A stretch of DNA of 15,276 bases from an uncultured Clostridia bacterium (GCA_947623765.1 CANQIG010000022.1:1-15276); one strand, 5' to 3'; shown: positions 1-6,584, numbered from the stretch's first letter. A program made the numbers and translations. The notes: a model not told the origin generated them from the sequence alone.

Positions 1-52
1 TCCCCTTCGGCTTCCCAAAGCGGCAATACCGCAGGTGTCCGTCACGAAAACT

Positions 53-90
53 ATTGCAACTTGCTATTGCAATTTAGGTTTTTATTTTTT
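53..90 (+). terminator. possible AT-rich terminator of an upstream gene
   Basis: ATTGCAA (53-59) can pair with TTGCAAT (67-73) around a 7-nt loop, and is followed by a T-rich run (79-90). The hairpin is weak, so this is only a possible end for a gene lying left of the window. A 9-bp direct repeat CTATTGCAA (51-59 and 64-72) creates the symmetry. Confidence 0.3.
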
Positions 91-114
91 TCCATGTTTT
101 TTCTCTTTTCCCTA

Positions 115-143
115 TTGATTTTTTCGATTTGTTGTGGTACACT
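115..143 (+). promoter_or_regulatory. sigma-A type promoter upstream of the LRR surface gene
   Basis: A -35 hexamer TTGATT (115-120) is separated by exactly 17 nt from a -10 TACACT (138-143) carrying an extended-minus-10 TG (135-136). Transcription would begin near 150, giving a leader of about 300 nt before the start codon at 450. The call is by consensus match only. Confidence 0.5.
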
Positions 144-215
144 ATGTTTGCGACACAAACTGAATAGCTTTGCTATACCTTTTTTCACGAGAAAGCACGT
201 TTTTGTACGGCGAAA

Positions 216-330
216 ATGGGAATTCTTTCCATGCGTTTTTTCCCGCAATTCGGATACATTTTTACCATTCGGTAAAAATGTAAGCTCCGGCTTTGTGTAT
301 CCAGTGCGGGAAAGCTAAAAATATGCTTTC
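216..330 (+). ncRNA. candidate structured RNA leader (three-way junction) of the LRR gene
   Basis: Several perfect helices can be drawn by eye. P1a is CCCGCA (242-247) with TGCGGG (305-310). P1b is GGATAC (252-257) with GTATCC (297-302). Inside them lie P2, ATTTTTACC (258-266) with GGTAAAAAT (271-279) and a 4-nt loop, and P3, AAGC (282-285) with GCTT (290-293) and loop TCCG. Together these make a three-way junction. Flanking hairpins are ATGGGAA (216-222)/TTTCCAT (226-232), followed by six Ts, and AAAGC (311-315)/GCTTT (325-329). The element lies between the predicted promoter (115-143) and a terminator (386-413). I do not recognise any of the common riboswitch classes in it. It could be a cis-regulatory leader or a stable small RNA of about 260 nt. 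Confidence 0.45.
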
Positions 331-385
331 TGGGAGTATAGCAAGAGCAGTTTGTGTCGCAGCAAATAGGGCTGAGCATTTTTCG

Positions 386-413
386 GTGCGCGGTCTCGGC
401 TGCGCACTTTTTT
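386..413 (+). terminator. intrinsic terminator/attenuator in the LRR gene leader
   Basis: GTGCGCGG (386-393) pairs with CTGCGCAC (400-407), including one G-U pair, around loop TCTCGG. Six Ts follow directly (408-413). It sits only 36 nt before the start codon at 450 and downstream of the predicted promoter, so it could act as an attenuator or as the 3' end of a leader-derived small RNA. Confidence 0.6.
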
Positions 414-449
414 GTTGCGCGGAAGAAGAAAGCAAAGGAGTGTAGAGAG

Positions 450-2510
450 ATGAAGAGGATGGTTGCGGTACTGCTCGCCGTGCTGCTCGTCGTTGGTATG
501 CTGCCCGCGGCGCTGGCGGCCGAGACAGAAGAAACGGACGTCCCCCAGGCAACGGAGATTCCCGAATTTAGTGGTGAGGGGTCATGCGGCGCGCCGGGAA
601 GCGATGTCAAATGGGTGCTGGACGCGGATCGTGTGCTGACCATCTCGGGCACGGGCAAAATGGCCGACTGGAGGTTTTACTCCAACCGACCTCCGTGGTT
701 TCCCGAAGATTATTCCGAAGGCCAATATATTAATGAAGTGGTCATTGAAGACGGCGTGACCTCCATTGGGGATTGTGCGTTTACCCTTTGTGAGAATCTC
801 TCGAAAGTGACAATCGCGGACACCGTGACTTCCATTGGATTGGGCGCGTTTGCCGGTTGCCAAAAAATTGAGTATATGATCATGCCGAGCAGTTTGGATT
901 CCATTGGATATGAAGCATTTTGTGGATGCGGACTCAAGGAAGTGACGTTCACGGGCAATGTGACTTCTATTGGGAATTACGCTTTTCGCGAATGCGGTAA
1001 TCTTACGGAAATAACGATCCCAGACAGCGTGACTTCCATTGGAGAGGGCGCATTTTATCGGTGCTTCTCGCTCGAGAAGGTATTTATTGGAGACAACGTG
1101 ACTTTCATCGGAGGAGGAGCGTTTGAGCGCTGTCCCGTTCTCACCAGTGTGAGGATTCCGGATGGTGTGACTTCTATTCCGTCCTTTATGTTTGAGTCTT
1201 GCGGTGCTCTCAAAAGCGTGGAAATCCCTGACAGCGTGACTTCCATTGGAATGAGCGCGTTTAATTCCTGTACCGCACTCACGAGTGTGACGATCCCGGA
1301 CAGCGTGACCACGATTGGAAGCGCTGCGTTTTCCAGCTGCACTTCTCTCGAAAACTTGACGATCCCAGACAGCGTGACTTTCATAGACACATACGCGTTT
1401 GCCGGATGCACCTCTCTCAATAGCGTGTCGATCCCGGAGAGCGTGACTTCCCTTAGTATGTACTTGTTTAATTACTGTACTGGACTCACGAGCGTGACGA
1501 TTCCGGACAGTGTGACTGCCATTGAAAACGGTACATTTTACAACTGTACTTCCCTCAAGAGCCTGACAATTCCAAAAAGTGTCACGACGATTGAGGATTA
1601 CAGTATTGGATATGAATTGGTATCTAGTGACCTGAATCCTATCCCCGGCTTTACGATCTACGGCTATACCGGCTCCGCCGCCGAGACATACGCGACGAAA
1701 TGGGGATTTGATTTTATCTCTCTGGGCGTCGTCGAAACGGAGCCCGACACGCCGGAAACCACTCCGGACGCGCCGGAGCCCACCCCCGACGTGCCGGAGC
1801 CCACTCCGGACACGCCGGAACCTACTCCTGACACGCCGCAGACCACTCCGGGCACGCCGGAGACCACTCCTGACGCGCCAGAGACCACTCCCGACGCGCC
1901 AGAGACCACTCCCGACACACCTGAAACTCCCCCGGTTCAGGCCGAAGCGGTGCATCCGCTGCCGAACGGCTTGGAGATCCTCGTGACGGCAGTGCCCGAG
2001 ACCGAGAAGGCCGTGATGGAGTCCGCGGTGGACACGATGCTGCCTGCGGCGGATGACATGAAGGCCGTTTACGTCGATATTTCGCTGGTGGAAACCGCCT
2101 CGCAGGACGAAAAGCACGACCAGAGCGTGACGGTCCTCATCAGCTACCCGGCGGAGATCGCCGGGGCGTGGAGGAACTACACCTATACGGTGATCCACGG
2201 CGCGGTGCAGAGCGACGGCTCGATCACGCCGGAGATCGTTTCCGTGACGCCGACGGCGGACGGCCTCGTCTATCAGGGAACGCTCAGCCCGTTCGCGGTT
2301 ATCTACCAGCCGAAGAAGACGGTACCCGGAATCGGCGGCTCCGGTTCTGTGAGCGGTTCCCCGAACTGGAATGGCACAGGCACGGGCACGGCCTCGAACC
2401 CGCTCTCGATCCCGACGGGCGCGGATAACGTCGGTGCGGCGATTGCGCTGCTTGGCGTCGCGGCAGCAGCGCTCAGCGCGGGTGCGGCGCGCGTGCGCAA
2501 GCGCAAGTAA
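450..2510 (+). CDS. BspA-family leucine-rich repeat surface protein
   Basis: 686-residue secreted surface protein, probably an adhesin or ligand-binding protein; BspA-type LRR proteins bind host and bacterial surface components. The start at 450 is chosen because AAAGGAG lies 9 nt upstream and a clean signal peptide begins there (KR, then about 17 hydrophobic residues, cleavage near ALA-A at 23-24). Residues about 50-75 carry the BspA-type entry motif LTISGTGKMADW. Residues about 100-385 hold 13 LRR_5 repeats of 23 residues with the core SVTSIG.xAF..C. Residues 432-494 form a Pro/Thr/Asp/Glu stalk of nine 7-residue units. A beta-rich domain follows (about 500-625). The C-terminus has IPTG, then a hydrophobic helix and RVRKRK, resembling a degenerate sortase sorting signal. 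It is monocistronic, with a structured leader upstream and a terminator downstream. The family call is secure; the ligand is unknown. Confidence 0.92.
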   Translation: MKRMVAVLLAVLLVVGMLPAALAAETEETDVPQATEIPEFSGEGSCGAPGSDVKWVLDADRVLTISGTGKMADWRFYSNRPPWFPEDYSEGQYINEVVIEDGVTSIGDCAFTLCENLSKVTIADTVTSIGLGAFAGCQKIEYMIMPSSLDSIGYEAFCGCGLKEVTFTGNVTSIGNYAFRECGNLTEITIPDSVTSIGEGAFYRCFSLEKVFIGDNVTFIGGGAFERCPVLTSVRIPDGVTSIPSFMFESCGALKSVEIPDSVTSIGMSAFNSCTALTSVTIPDSVTTIGSAAFSSCTSLENLTIPDSVTFIDTYAFAGCTSLNSVSIPESVTSLSMYLFNYCTGLTSVTIPDSVTAIENGTFYNCTSLKSLTIPKSVTTIEDYSIGYELVSSDLNPIPGFTIYGYTGSAAETYATKWGFDFISLGVVETEPDTPETTPDAPEPTPDVPEPTPDTPEPTPDTPQTTPGTPETTPDAPETTPDAPETTPDTPETPPVQAEAVHPLPNGLEILVTAVPETEKAVMESAVDTMLPAADDMKAVYVDISLVETASQDEKHDQSVTVLISYPAEIAGAWRNYTYTVIHGAVQSDGSITPEIVSVTPTADGLVYQGTLSPFAVIYQPKKTVPGIGGSGSVSGSPNWNGTGTGTASNPLSIPTGADNVGAAIALLGVAAAALSAGAARVRKRK
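753..1605 (+). repeat. 69-bp tandem LRR-coding repeats
   Basis: About 13 in-frame copies recur every 69 bp (23 codons), each centred on a variant of GTGACTTCCATTGG. For example, identical GACAGCGTGACTTCC blocks start at 1023 and 1230, three periods apart. They encode the LRR array and explain long artefactual open frames on the opposite strand. Confidence 0.85.
1743..1931 (+). repeat. 21-bp tandem repeat coding a Pro-rich stalk
   Basis: Nine in-frame 21-bp units encode PD[TAV]PE[TP]T variants. Adjacent copies near the 3' end are almost identical at the DNA level, which suggests recent slippage or recombination. Such stalks usually lift the functional domain through the peptidoglycan. Copy number is likely to vary between strains. 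Confidence 0.85.
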
Positions 2511-2527
2511 ACACATAACGACAGATC

Positions 2528-2565
2528 AAAGCGCGGCCCTTCCTTCACCGAATGGCCGCGCTTTT
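2528..2565 (+). terminator. intrinsic terminator of the LRR gene
   Basis: AAAGCGCGGCC-type stem: GCGCGGCC (2531-2538) pairs perfectly with GGCCGCGC (2554-2561), extended by AAA/TTT, with a TTTT tail (2562-2565). It starts 18 nt after the LRR stop codon. The AAA side gives a shorter U tract on the minus strand, so it may act in both directions. Confidence 0.8.
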
Positions 2566-2582
2566 GCGCTGCGAAAATGGAG

Positions 2583-2614
2583 CGGCGGCAGGGAGCAATC
2601 CTTGCCGCCGTTTT
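2583..2614. terminator. second convergent hairpin between the LRR gene and the opposing operon
   Basis: CGGCGGCA (2583-2590) pairs with TGCCGCCG (2603-2610), followed by TTTT on the plus strand. Read on the minus strand the stem is followed, after a few bases, by ATTTTC. It could end the leftward operon (patatin gene stop at 2687) or serve as a backup terminator for the LRR gene. Confidence 0.55.
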
Positions 2615-2686
2615 AAGTTGTACTTGATGGGGTTTAGGGAGAAGAAGCGAGCTTCTATCTCTATGAATTCTTCGCAAAGACGGCGG

Positions 2687-3526
2687 CTAACCCATGAAAG
2701 CTTTGATCTTTGCTCCGTCGGCATAGCCTTTGTCATACAGCCGTTTCATGTTCGCCGGGTCGCGGGAGAGCGTGCTGACGCCGCAGGTGTCGTCCGGCGC
2801 GACGATCAGCGCTTTTCCCTGCCTTGCATATTCCTGCGCAAGCGCCACGCCCGCGTTGTACATATTCGCCCGCTGCCGCAGCTTTTCCGCCGCGTTGGGG
2901 TACTTTTTGCGGATGCGCGCGGCGAGCTTTTCGTCCTGTCCGGGGGTCCGGAGCACGTTTTCCGGCTTCGTCAGCAGCACGACGACGCGGTCGCAGCCGG
3001 AGGCGAACGCCTTTTCCACCGGTACGGGGTCGCCGAGCGCCCCGTCATAATACGGCGTACCCTGAATGAAATACGGCCTGCAGACGAAGGGGATCGACGA
3101 GGACGCTTTGAACACGCTGTAATCGTCCTGCCGGATGTCCCGCTTGTCGAAATACTTTGACTCGCCGGTCTCGGCATTCGCCGCGACGATGATAAACTCC
3201 ATCGGGTTCTCCCGCGTGGCCTCATAATCGAGCGGATTTTCGCCGTCGTGATTGCTGAGTGTGCCATAGACATAGTCCATGTCGATAAAGGACCGTTTTC
3301 GGATGAAATTGCCCACGCTCGCGTACTGCTTCCGGAGGCCGTACTCCGTATAAAAGGTCAAGTTTCGCCCTCTTTGACCGGCGAGGAAGGACGCGAGGTT
3401 CGCGCTCCCCGCCGATACGCCGATCCCAAGATCAAACCGTATTTTTTGATCGAGACAGTAGTCCAGCACGCCGCAGGCATACACCCCGCGAAATCCGCCG
3501 CCCACGTCGACAATGCCGGTTTTCAT
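2687..3526 (-). CDS. patatin-like phospholipase family protein
   Basis: 279-residue predicted serine acyl-hydrolase (patatin fold, YjjU/RssA-like bacterial group). The oxyanion-hole loop is GGGFRG (residues 9-14), the nucleophile elbow is GVSAGS with Ser38, and the dyad aspartate is Asp161 in YDGALGD, so all catalytic elements are present. There is no signal peptide or clear membrane segment, so a cytoplasmic enzyme acting on lipid or acyl-ester substrates is likely; the substrate is unknown. The start at 3526 is preceded by AAGGTGAT at suitable spacing. It is the last gene of a leftward operon, 27 nt after the ferredoxin-like gene. Its placement with redox genes suggests a role in membrane-lipid turnover under stress, which is inference. 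Confidence 0.88.
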   Translation of the reverse strand: MKTGIVDVGGGFRGVYACGVLDYCLDQKIRFDLGIGVSAGSANLASFLAGQRGRNLTFYTEYGLRKQYASVGNFIRKRSFIDMDYVYGTLSNHDGENPLDYEATRENPMEFIIVAANAETGESKYFDKRDIRQDDYSVFKASSSIPFVCRPYFIQGTPYYDGALGDPVPVEKAFASGCDRVVVLLTKPENVLRTPGQDEKLAARIRKKYPNAAEKLRQRANMYNAGVALAQEYARQGKALIVAPDDTCGVSTLSRDPANMKRLYDKGYADGAKIKAFMG

Positions 3527-3553
3527 TGCACATCACCTTCACGCCGTTCCGCC

Positions 3554-4300
3554 TTACAGGAACAGCTCGTTTTCTTTCCGTACAGAGCAGGCTTTTTTGA
3601 TCGCCAAAGCCGCAGCGGAGACCATCATTCCGTTGACCTTCCGCGCGTGCTGCGGGCAGAGCTTCACGCAGCGCATACAGGAGATGCATTTCTTGGAGTC
3701 GGCTGTGAACACAGAGGGATCGATCGCCTGCACGGGGCACGCTTTCGCGCACGTCCCGCATTTTACGCAGGATTTGTCCGGCTTCGGCGCAAGACCACCG
3801 CCGCCCGCCTTTTTATAGGGACGATTGCCCGGGATCGTGGAGACGGGCCGTGTCTTCCCGGCGATCTGATCGGCGAAATCCGTCAGCTGCTTCCGGTCCG
3901 CCGCGTCCGGTCTGCCCGCAGCGTACTGCGGCATGATCGAATGCTCGGCGACTGCGGAGATCGCCGCCGTGACATGAAAACCGCATTTCTTCGCGGCGTC
4001 CTCCATCTCCGCGAGCGTATCCTCATACGCCCGGTTTCCGTAGACGCAGACAAGGACGCAGCTTGCTCCGTTCCCGTGAACTGGCTTGAGCCGCTCGATG
4101 GCTACGGCGGGCGCACGTCCGCCAAAAGACGGCATGGCGATCAGCACTAGATCCTGTCCGTTGATCTCGCACTTGCCAAAGTCCTTCTTAGCGTCGCTCA
4201 AGTCGATCTTGGCCGGGTTCGCGTCCCAGTGTTTTCCGAGGATGTCGGCGACTTTTGCGGTGCCGCCCGTGGGGCTGAATACGATCTCTACGACGTTCAT
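3554..4300 (-). CDS. EFR1-type flavodoxin-ferredoxin fusion protein
   Basis: Predicted electron-transfer protein joining an N-terminal flavodoxin-like FMN domain to a C-terminal 2x[4Fe-4S] ferredoxin domain, the architecture called EFR1 family ferrodoxin. Numbering from the first of two tandem ATGs (4303), the phosphate-binding loop is SPTGGT (10-15). The clusters use Cys179-182-185-189 and Cys206-209-212-216, both with canonical CxxCxxCxxxCP spacing. I prefer the second ATG (4300) because AGGA (4308-4311) lies 7 nt away from it and only 4 nt from the first. It sits about 37 nt after the Rrf2 gene and 27 nt before the patatin gene, on the same strand. It probably supplies electrons to a flavoenzyme, perhaps the nitroreductase of the same operon; the partner is inferred. 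Confidence 0.88.
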   Translation of the reverse strand: MNVVEIVFSPTGGTAKVADILGKHWDANPAKIDLSDAKKDFGKCEINGQDLVLIAMPSFGGRAPAVAIERLKPVHGNGASCVLVCVYGNRAYEDTLAEMEDAAKKCGFHVTAAISAVAEHSIMPQYAAGRPDAADRKQLTDFADQIAGKTRPVSTIPGNRPYKKAGGGGLAPKPDKSCVKCGTCAKACPVQAIDPSVFTADSKKCISCMRCVKLCPQHARKVNGMMVSAAALAIKKACSVRKENELFL

Positions 4301-4337
4301 CATGAAATCCTCATTTGTGATGGATATGGTAATATGT

Positions 4338-4775
4338 TCAGCAGTCGGAATGCTGTGCTGAGATCCTTTTTCGGATCATAGCGATACAGTCGGCCAGCGT
4401 TTTCTCCGCAAGCGCGCGGGAAAACGCGTCTTCGACCTCCGTGAATAGGTCGGTCAGAACCGGCCGGATATGCCGCCCGACGATGCACTCGTCGCTGGGG
4501 TTCTGGTGCAGGTCCAAGATACGGGGCGTTTCCGTTTCATTGACAGCCTGATAGATGTGCAGGAGCGACAGTTCCTCCGCTTTCGGCTTCAGCGTGAAAC
4601 CGCTGACCCCGCGCCGGCTTTCAATGAGGTCCCTTTTCTTGAGAAGTCCGATGATCTTCCGAATGTAGCTGGCGTTCGTTCCGACGCTCGCGGCGACCTC
4701 CTCCGAAGTGAGCGGCTTTTCGGATTCGGAGATCAAAATCAGCGTGTGGATGGCGGAAGAGAATTTGGTGTCCAT
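4338..4775 (-). CDS. Rrf2 family transcriptional regulator
   Basis: 145 residues, the normal Rrf2 length. The N-terminal winged helix-turn-helix spans about residues 8-62, with LTSEEVAASVGTNASYIRKII as the recognition unit and a wing near RRGVSGF. The C-terminal half forms the dimerisation region. The three-cysteine Fe-S pattern of IscR/NsrR is not complete: one Cys lies in NPSDEC and the other two are near the C-terminus. A simple Fe-S sensor therefore cannot be assumed; a thiol or ligand sensor is also possible. Its ATG overlaps the nitroreductase stop by one base (TGATG at 4773-4777), indicating translational coupling. It probably autoregulates the operon through the dyad at 5614-5632. Confidence 0.9.
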   Translation of the reverse strand: MDTKFSSAIHTLILISESEKPLTSEEVAASVGTNASYIRKIIGLLKKRDLIESRRGVSGFTLKPKAEELSLLHIYQAVNETETPRILDLHQNPSDECIVGRHIRPVLTDLFTEVEDAFSRALAEKTLADCIAMIRKRISAQHSDC

Positions 4776-5596
4776 CAGCGCTTCACCTCGCAGGTCACGA
4801 TGTACTCCGTCTGGCTGTCTGTTTCCAGTCCGGGGTCTTCGACGGCAAACCGCCCGGTGATCCCAGTTGCCTGCAAGGTCAGGTCAAAATGGGAGAGGGC
4901 GATTCCCACGTCGACTTTCTGGATGTCTCCAAGCGGGTCGTTCTGCATGGCTTTTGCCTTTTTCTCGTAGAAATGCACCTTGTCTCCGCAGACGACGGCT
5001 CGCCAAGGCTGCTTGTTTCCGGCGGACGGTGCAAGGCGGGTCATTTCCAGCGCGTCCCGAAAGATACCGGCTCGTTCTGGGTCTAAGCTCTCCGCAAAGG
5101 AATTCTCAAAGAAAAGGGTTTCAAAATGAAGACGCTCGTCGGCCTTGATGCCCTTCCGCATCAGCTTTTCCCGGACGGACTGCTTTTCTGCGGGGTAACC
5201 GACAGGGCTTGCGACCGGCATGACCTCGTTCTCCTGGACTTCCATTGCCTTCTCAAAGGCGCTGCGATTGATCGTTGCGGCGAGCATGACCGTGCCGACA
5301 CCAAGCGACTTGGCAAACAGGCAGAACGTTTCAAAGTTGTACCCGTAAGCAATCTCAAACTGCGGGACGCGGCTGACCTTCGCGGCGACATAGGAATTTG
5401 CCCCGAGGATCACGGGGCTGGAAAGGCCGTTTTCCTTCGCATCGAGGGTTCGGAACTCGATGGGGACGCCGAACGGGTTCTCTACGGTTTGGAGGAACGC
5501 CTCGAGCTTCCGTCTGTCCTCAGCACGAAGCGGTTCTCCACTGAACGTCCGCACGCTTTTTCTTCTGCGGATCAAATCCTGCAAGGAAATATTCAT
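4775..5596 (-). CDS. TM1586-like nitroreductase family protein
   Basis: 273-residue FMN-dependent oxidoreductase-like protein. The N-terminal helix RRRKSVRTFSGEPL is typical of nitroreductases. A second nitroreductase half with RLAPSAGNKQPWR (about residues 190-200) fits the single-chain, duplicated TM1586-type family rather than the usual homodimeric enzymes. A longer open frame reaches 5659, but I choose the ATG at 5596: GGAGC lies about 7 nt upstream, and the predicted promoter places the transcript start near 5631, which excludes the longer start. Likely substrates are quinones, nitro compounds or other small electrophiles; none can be named from sequence. First gene of the four-gene operon, overlapping the Rrf2 start by one base. 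Confidence 0.88.
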   Translation of the reverse strand: MNISLQDLIRRRKSVRTFSGEPLRAEDRRKLEAFLQTVENPFGVPIEFRTLDAKENGLSSPVILGANSYVAAKVSRVPQFEIAYGYNFETFCLFAKSLGVGTVMLAATINRSAFEKAMEVQENEVMPVASPVGYPAEKQSVREKLMRKGIKADERLHFETLFFENSFAESLDPERAGIFRDALEMTRLAPSAGNKQPWRAVVCGDKVHFYEKKAKAMQNDPLGDIQKVDVGIALSHFDLTLQATGITGRFAVEDPGLETDSQTEYIVTCEVKR

Positions 5597-5613
5597 AACC
5601 TCAGCTCCTTTCC

Positions 5614-5632
5614 TGTATGAGTACCTGATACA
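5614..5632. promoter_or_regulatory. 19-bp dyad operator, probable Rrf2 site
   Basis: The sequence has the symmetric form TGTATnAGnnnCTnATACA, with 14 of 19 positions symmetric. It covers about +1 to +18 of the predicted transcript from the promoter at 5638-5666, an ideal repressor position. The only regulator in the operon is Rrf2, so autorepression is the simplest reading. Assignment to Rrf2 is inference. Confidence 0.6.
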
Positions 5633-5637
5633 AATAC

Positions 5638-5666
5638 ATTCTATACCGGAAAGACACACTTGTCAA
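5638..5666 (-). promoter_or_regulatory. strong sigma-A promoter of the nitroreductase-Rrf2 operon
   Basis: On the minus strand a perfect -35 TTGACA (5666-5661) is followed by a 17-nt spacer and -10 TAGAAT (5643-5638). The predicted start is near 5631, giving a 35-nt leader to the ATG at 5596 with GGAGC as ribosome site. Confidence 0.75.
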
Positions 5667-5961
5667 TAGGCGCATCGGAAAAGACAGGCGAATCATGGTA
5701 ATTTTTTCAGGATCCTGTGGTATGATCTATCCGACGGCGCCGGAAGCACGAGTGTTGTATTCAGCTGATGTCGTGCCCGTGCTGCGCCGAAGCGCTGACT
5801 GCCCTAGTCAACAAAAAATAGACGCGCAGGGAAGGAAAAAGAGAACAAGGAAAACGGGGAATCAGGCAATGACAGTAGGAGAATTGGACTCGCAAAACTG
5901 CTTGGGCGTCAGATCATTCAAGGAATAGGCTGGGCGCTGTTCATGAAAACCGAGGATGTAG
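5660..5961. other. gene-poor intergenic stretch with a promoter-like, foldable element
   Basis: No convincing coding region. A rightward extended -10 (TGGTATGAT, hexamer 5721-5726) lacks a good -35. Just downstream, CGGCGC (5735-5740) and AGCACG (5745-5750) can pair with CGTGCTGCGCCG (5778-5789). An alternative inner stem is GCACGA (5746-5751)/TCGTGC (5771-5776). The 77-codon open frame starting at 5695 has no ribosome site and no recognisable domain. The stretch may be the degraded front of the element whose integrase tail follows. Confidence 0.4.
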
Positions 5962-6195
5962 TCATCGATTTTCAAGATAATTCTTCTGCGGCACGGACTG
6001 CCGGACGATTTGACCGTACACTCGCTGCGTCACACGGCGGCGAGTTTGATGATCGCGAACGGCACGGACGTTGCGACGGTGGGTGGGCAGCACGGGCACA
6101 GTCAGATCAGCACGACGCTGGACATATACACGCACGCGTTCGATGGAAGGAAACGGGAGGCGAACAGGATGATGCAGGAGAGGTTGGAAAAATGA
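5962..6195 (+). pseudogene. tyrosine recombinase (phage integrase) C-terminal remnant
   Basis: The open frame after a stop at 5959-5961 encodes about 77 residues matching only the C-terminal end of a phage-type integrase. A lead-in resembling FKxxLxRHGLPDD is followed by HSLRHTAAS (His-x-x-Arg box), GHSQISTTLDIYTH (second His and nucleophilic Tyr) and a basic tail to the stop at 6193-6195. The first catalytic Arg, the rest of the catalytic domain and the N-terminal arm-binding domain are absent, and no ribosome site precedes it. This is a deletion scar of an integrated element. The TGA sits inside the terminator of the converging HepT gene. Confidence 0.85.
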
Positions 6196-6230
6196 AAGAG
6201 CGCCGCCGACCGGAGAGGTCAGAGGCGCTC
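6186..6230 (-). terminator. intrinsic terminator of the mntA-hepT operon
   Basis: On the minus strand GAGCGCC (6230-6224) pairs with GGCGCTC (6204-6198), with an inner GACC/GGTC helix (6220-6217 and 6211-6208). A T-rich tail TTTCATTTTT follows. It begins 4 nt after the HepT stop (6234) and overlaps the end of the integrase remnant. Confidence 0.75.
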
Positions 6231-6233
6231 AAA

Positions 6234-6584
6234 TCATTGGTCTTGTTTTGAAAGGGCGGTTTCCAATTCGGTTCGCAGTTTGGGCAAATCGGTCAGGATC
6301 GTATCCCAAACGATGCGCAGACTTACGCCGGAATATCCGTGAACGATTCGGTTCCGTAACCCGTAGACCTGTTCCCACGGGATAGAGGAAATCTGCGACT
6401 TTGCTTCGTCGCTCAAAGACTGCTTTGCAAGCTCTCCGATCTGCATCAAATTAAAGACGGAAGCGTCTACCAGCATGGAATTGTTCTGGAAGTCCTCCAG
6501 GGAACGCACATCTTCGTTGTAATATAAGATCGCCTGAACATGACGGAGGATCTTCTCAAGGACTTGGCGGTCTTTATCCTGCAT
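6234..6584 (-). CDS. hepT: HepT-like HEPN ribonuclease toxin (DUF86)
   Basis: 116-residue HEPN-domain protein. The signature Rx4HxY is intact (Arg77, His82, Tyr84 in LRNRIVHGY). In characterised MntA/HepT pairs the Arg and His form the RNase active site, and the Tyr is the target of AMP transfer by the antitoxin. An LMQIGELAK helix (47-54) and the length match DUF86. The start at 6584 has AGGAG (6598-6594) 9 nt upstream. It overlaps the end of mntA by 11 bases, so translation is coupled. Followed by its own terminator. Family-based call, strong. Confidence 0.9.
   Translation of the reverse strand: MQDKDRQVLEKILRHVQAILYYNEDVRSLEDFQNNSMLVDASVFNLMQIGELAKQSLSDEAKSQISSIPWEQVYGLRNRIVHGYSGVSLRIVWDTILTDLPKLRTELETALSKQDQ

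Noticed and set aside
216..330. Known riboswitch, T-box, 6S RNA, SRP RNA or tmRNA
   Set aside because: None of the remembered conserved cores (for example the T-box TGGNACCGCG or the SRP GGAAGGAAGCAG) is present; only a search can settle it.
753..1931. CRISPR-like regular spacing
   Set aside because: The repeats are in-frame coding LRR and Pro-stalk units with no variable spacers between identical repeats.
582..2516. 644-codon open frame antisense to the LRR gene
   Set aside because: It mirrors the 69-bp and 21-bp repeats, is extremely Arg/His-rich, has no domain and no ribosome site; a by-product of repeat codon structure.
5695..5928. 77-codon open frame upstream of the integrase remnant
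   Set aside because: No ribosome site, no recognisable features, and it crosses the strong hairpin at 5735-5789.
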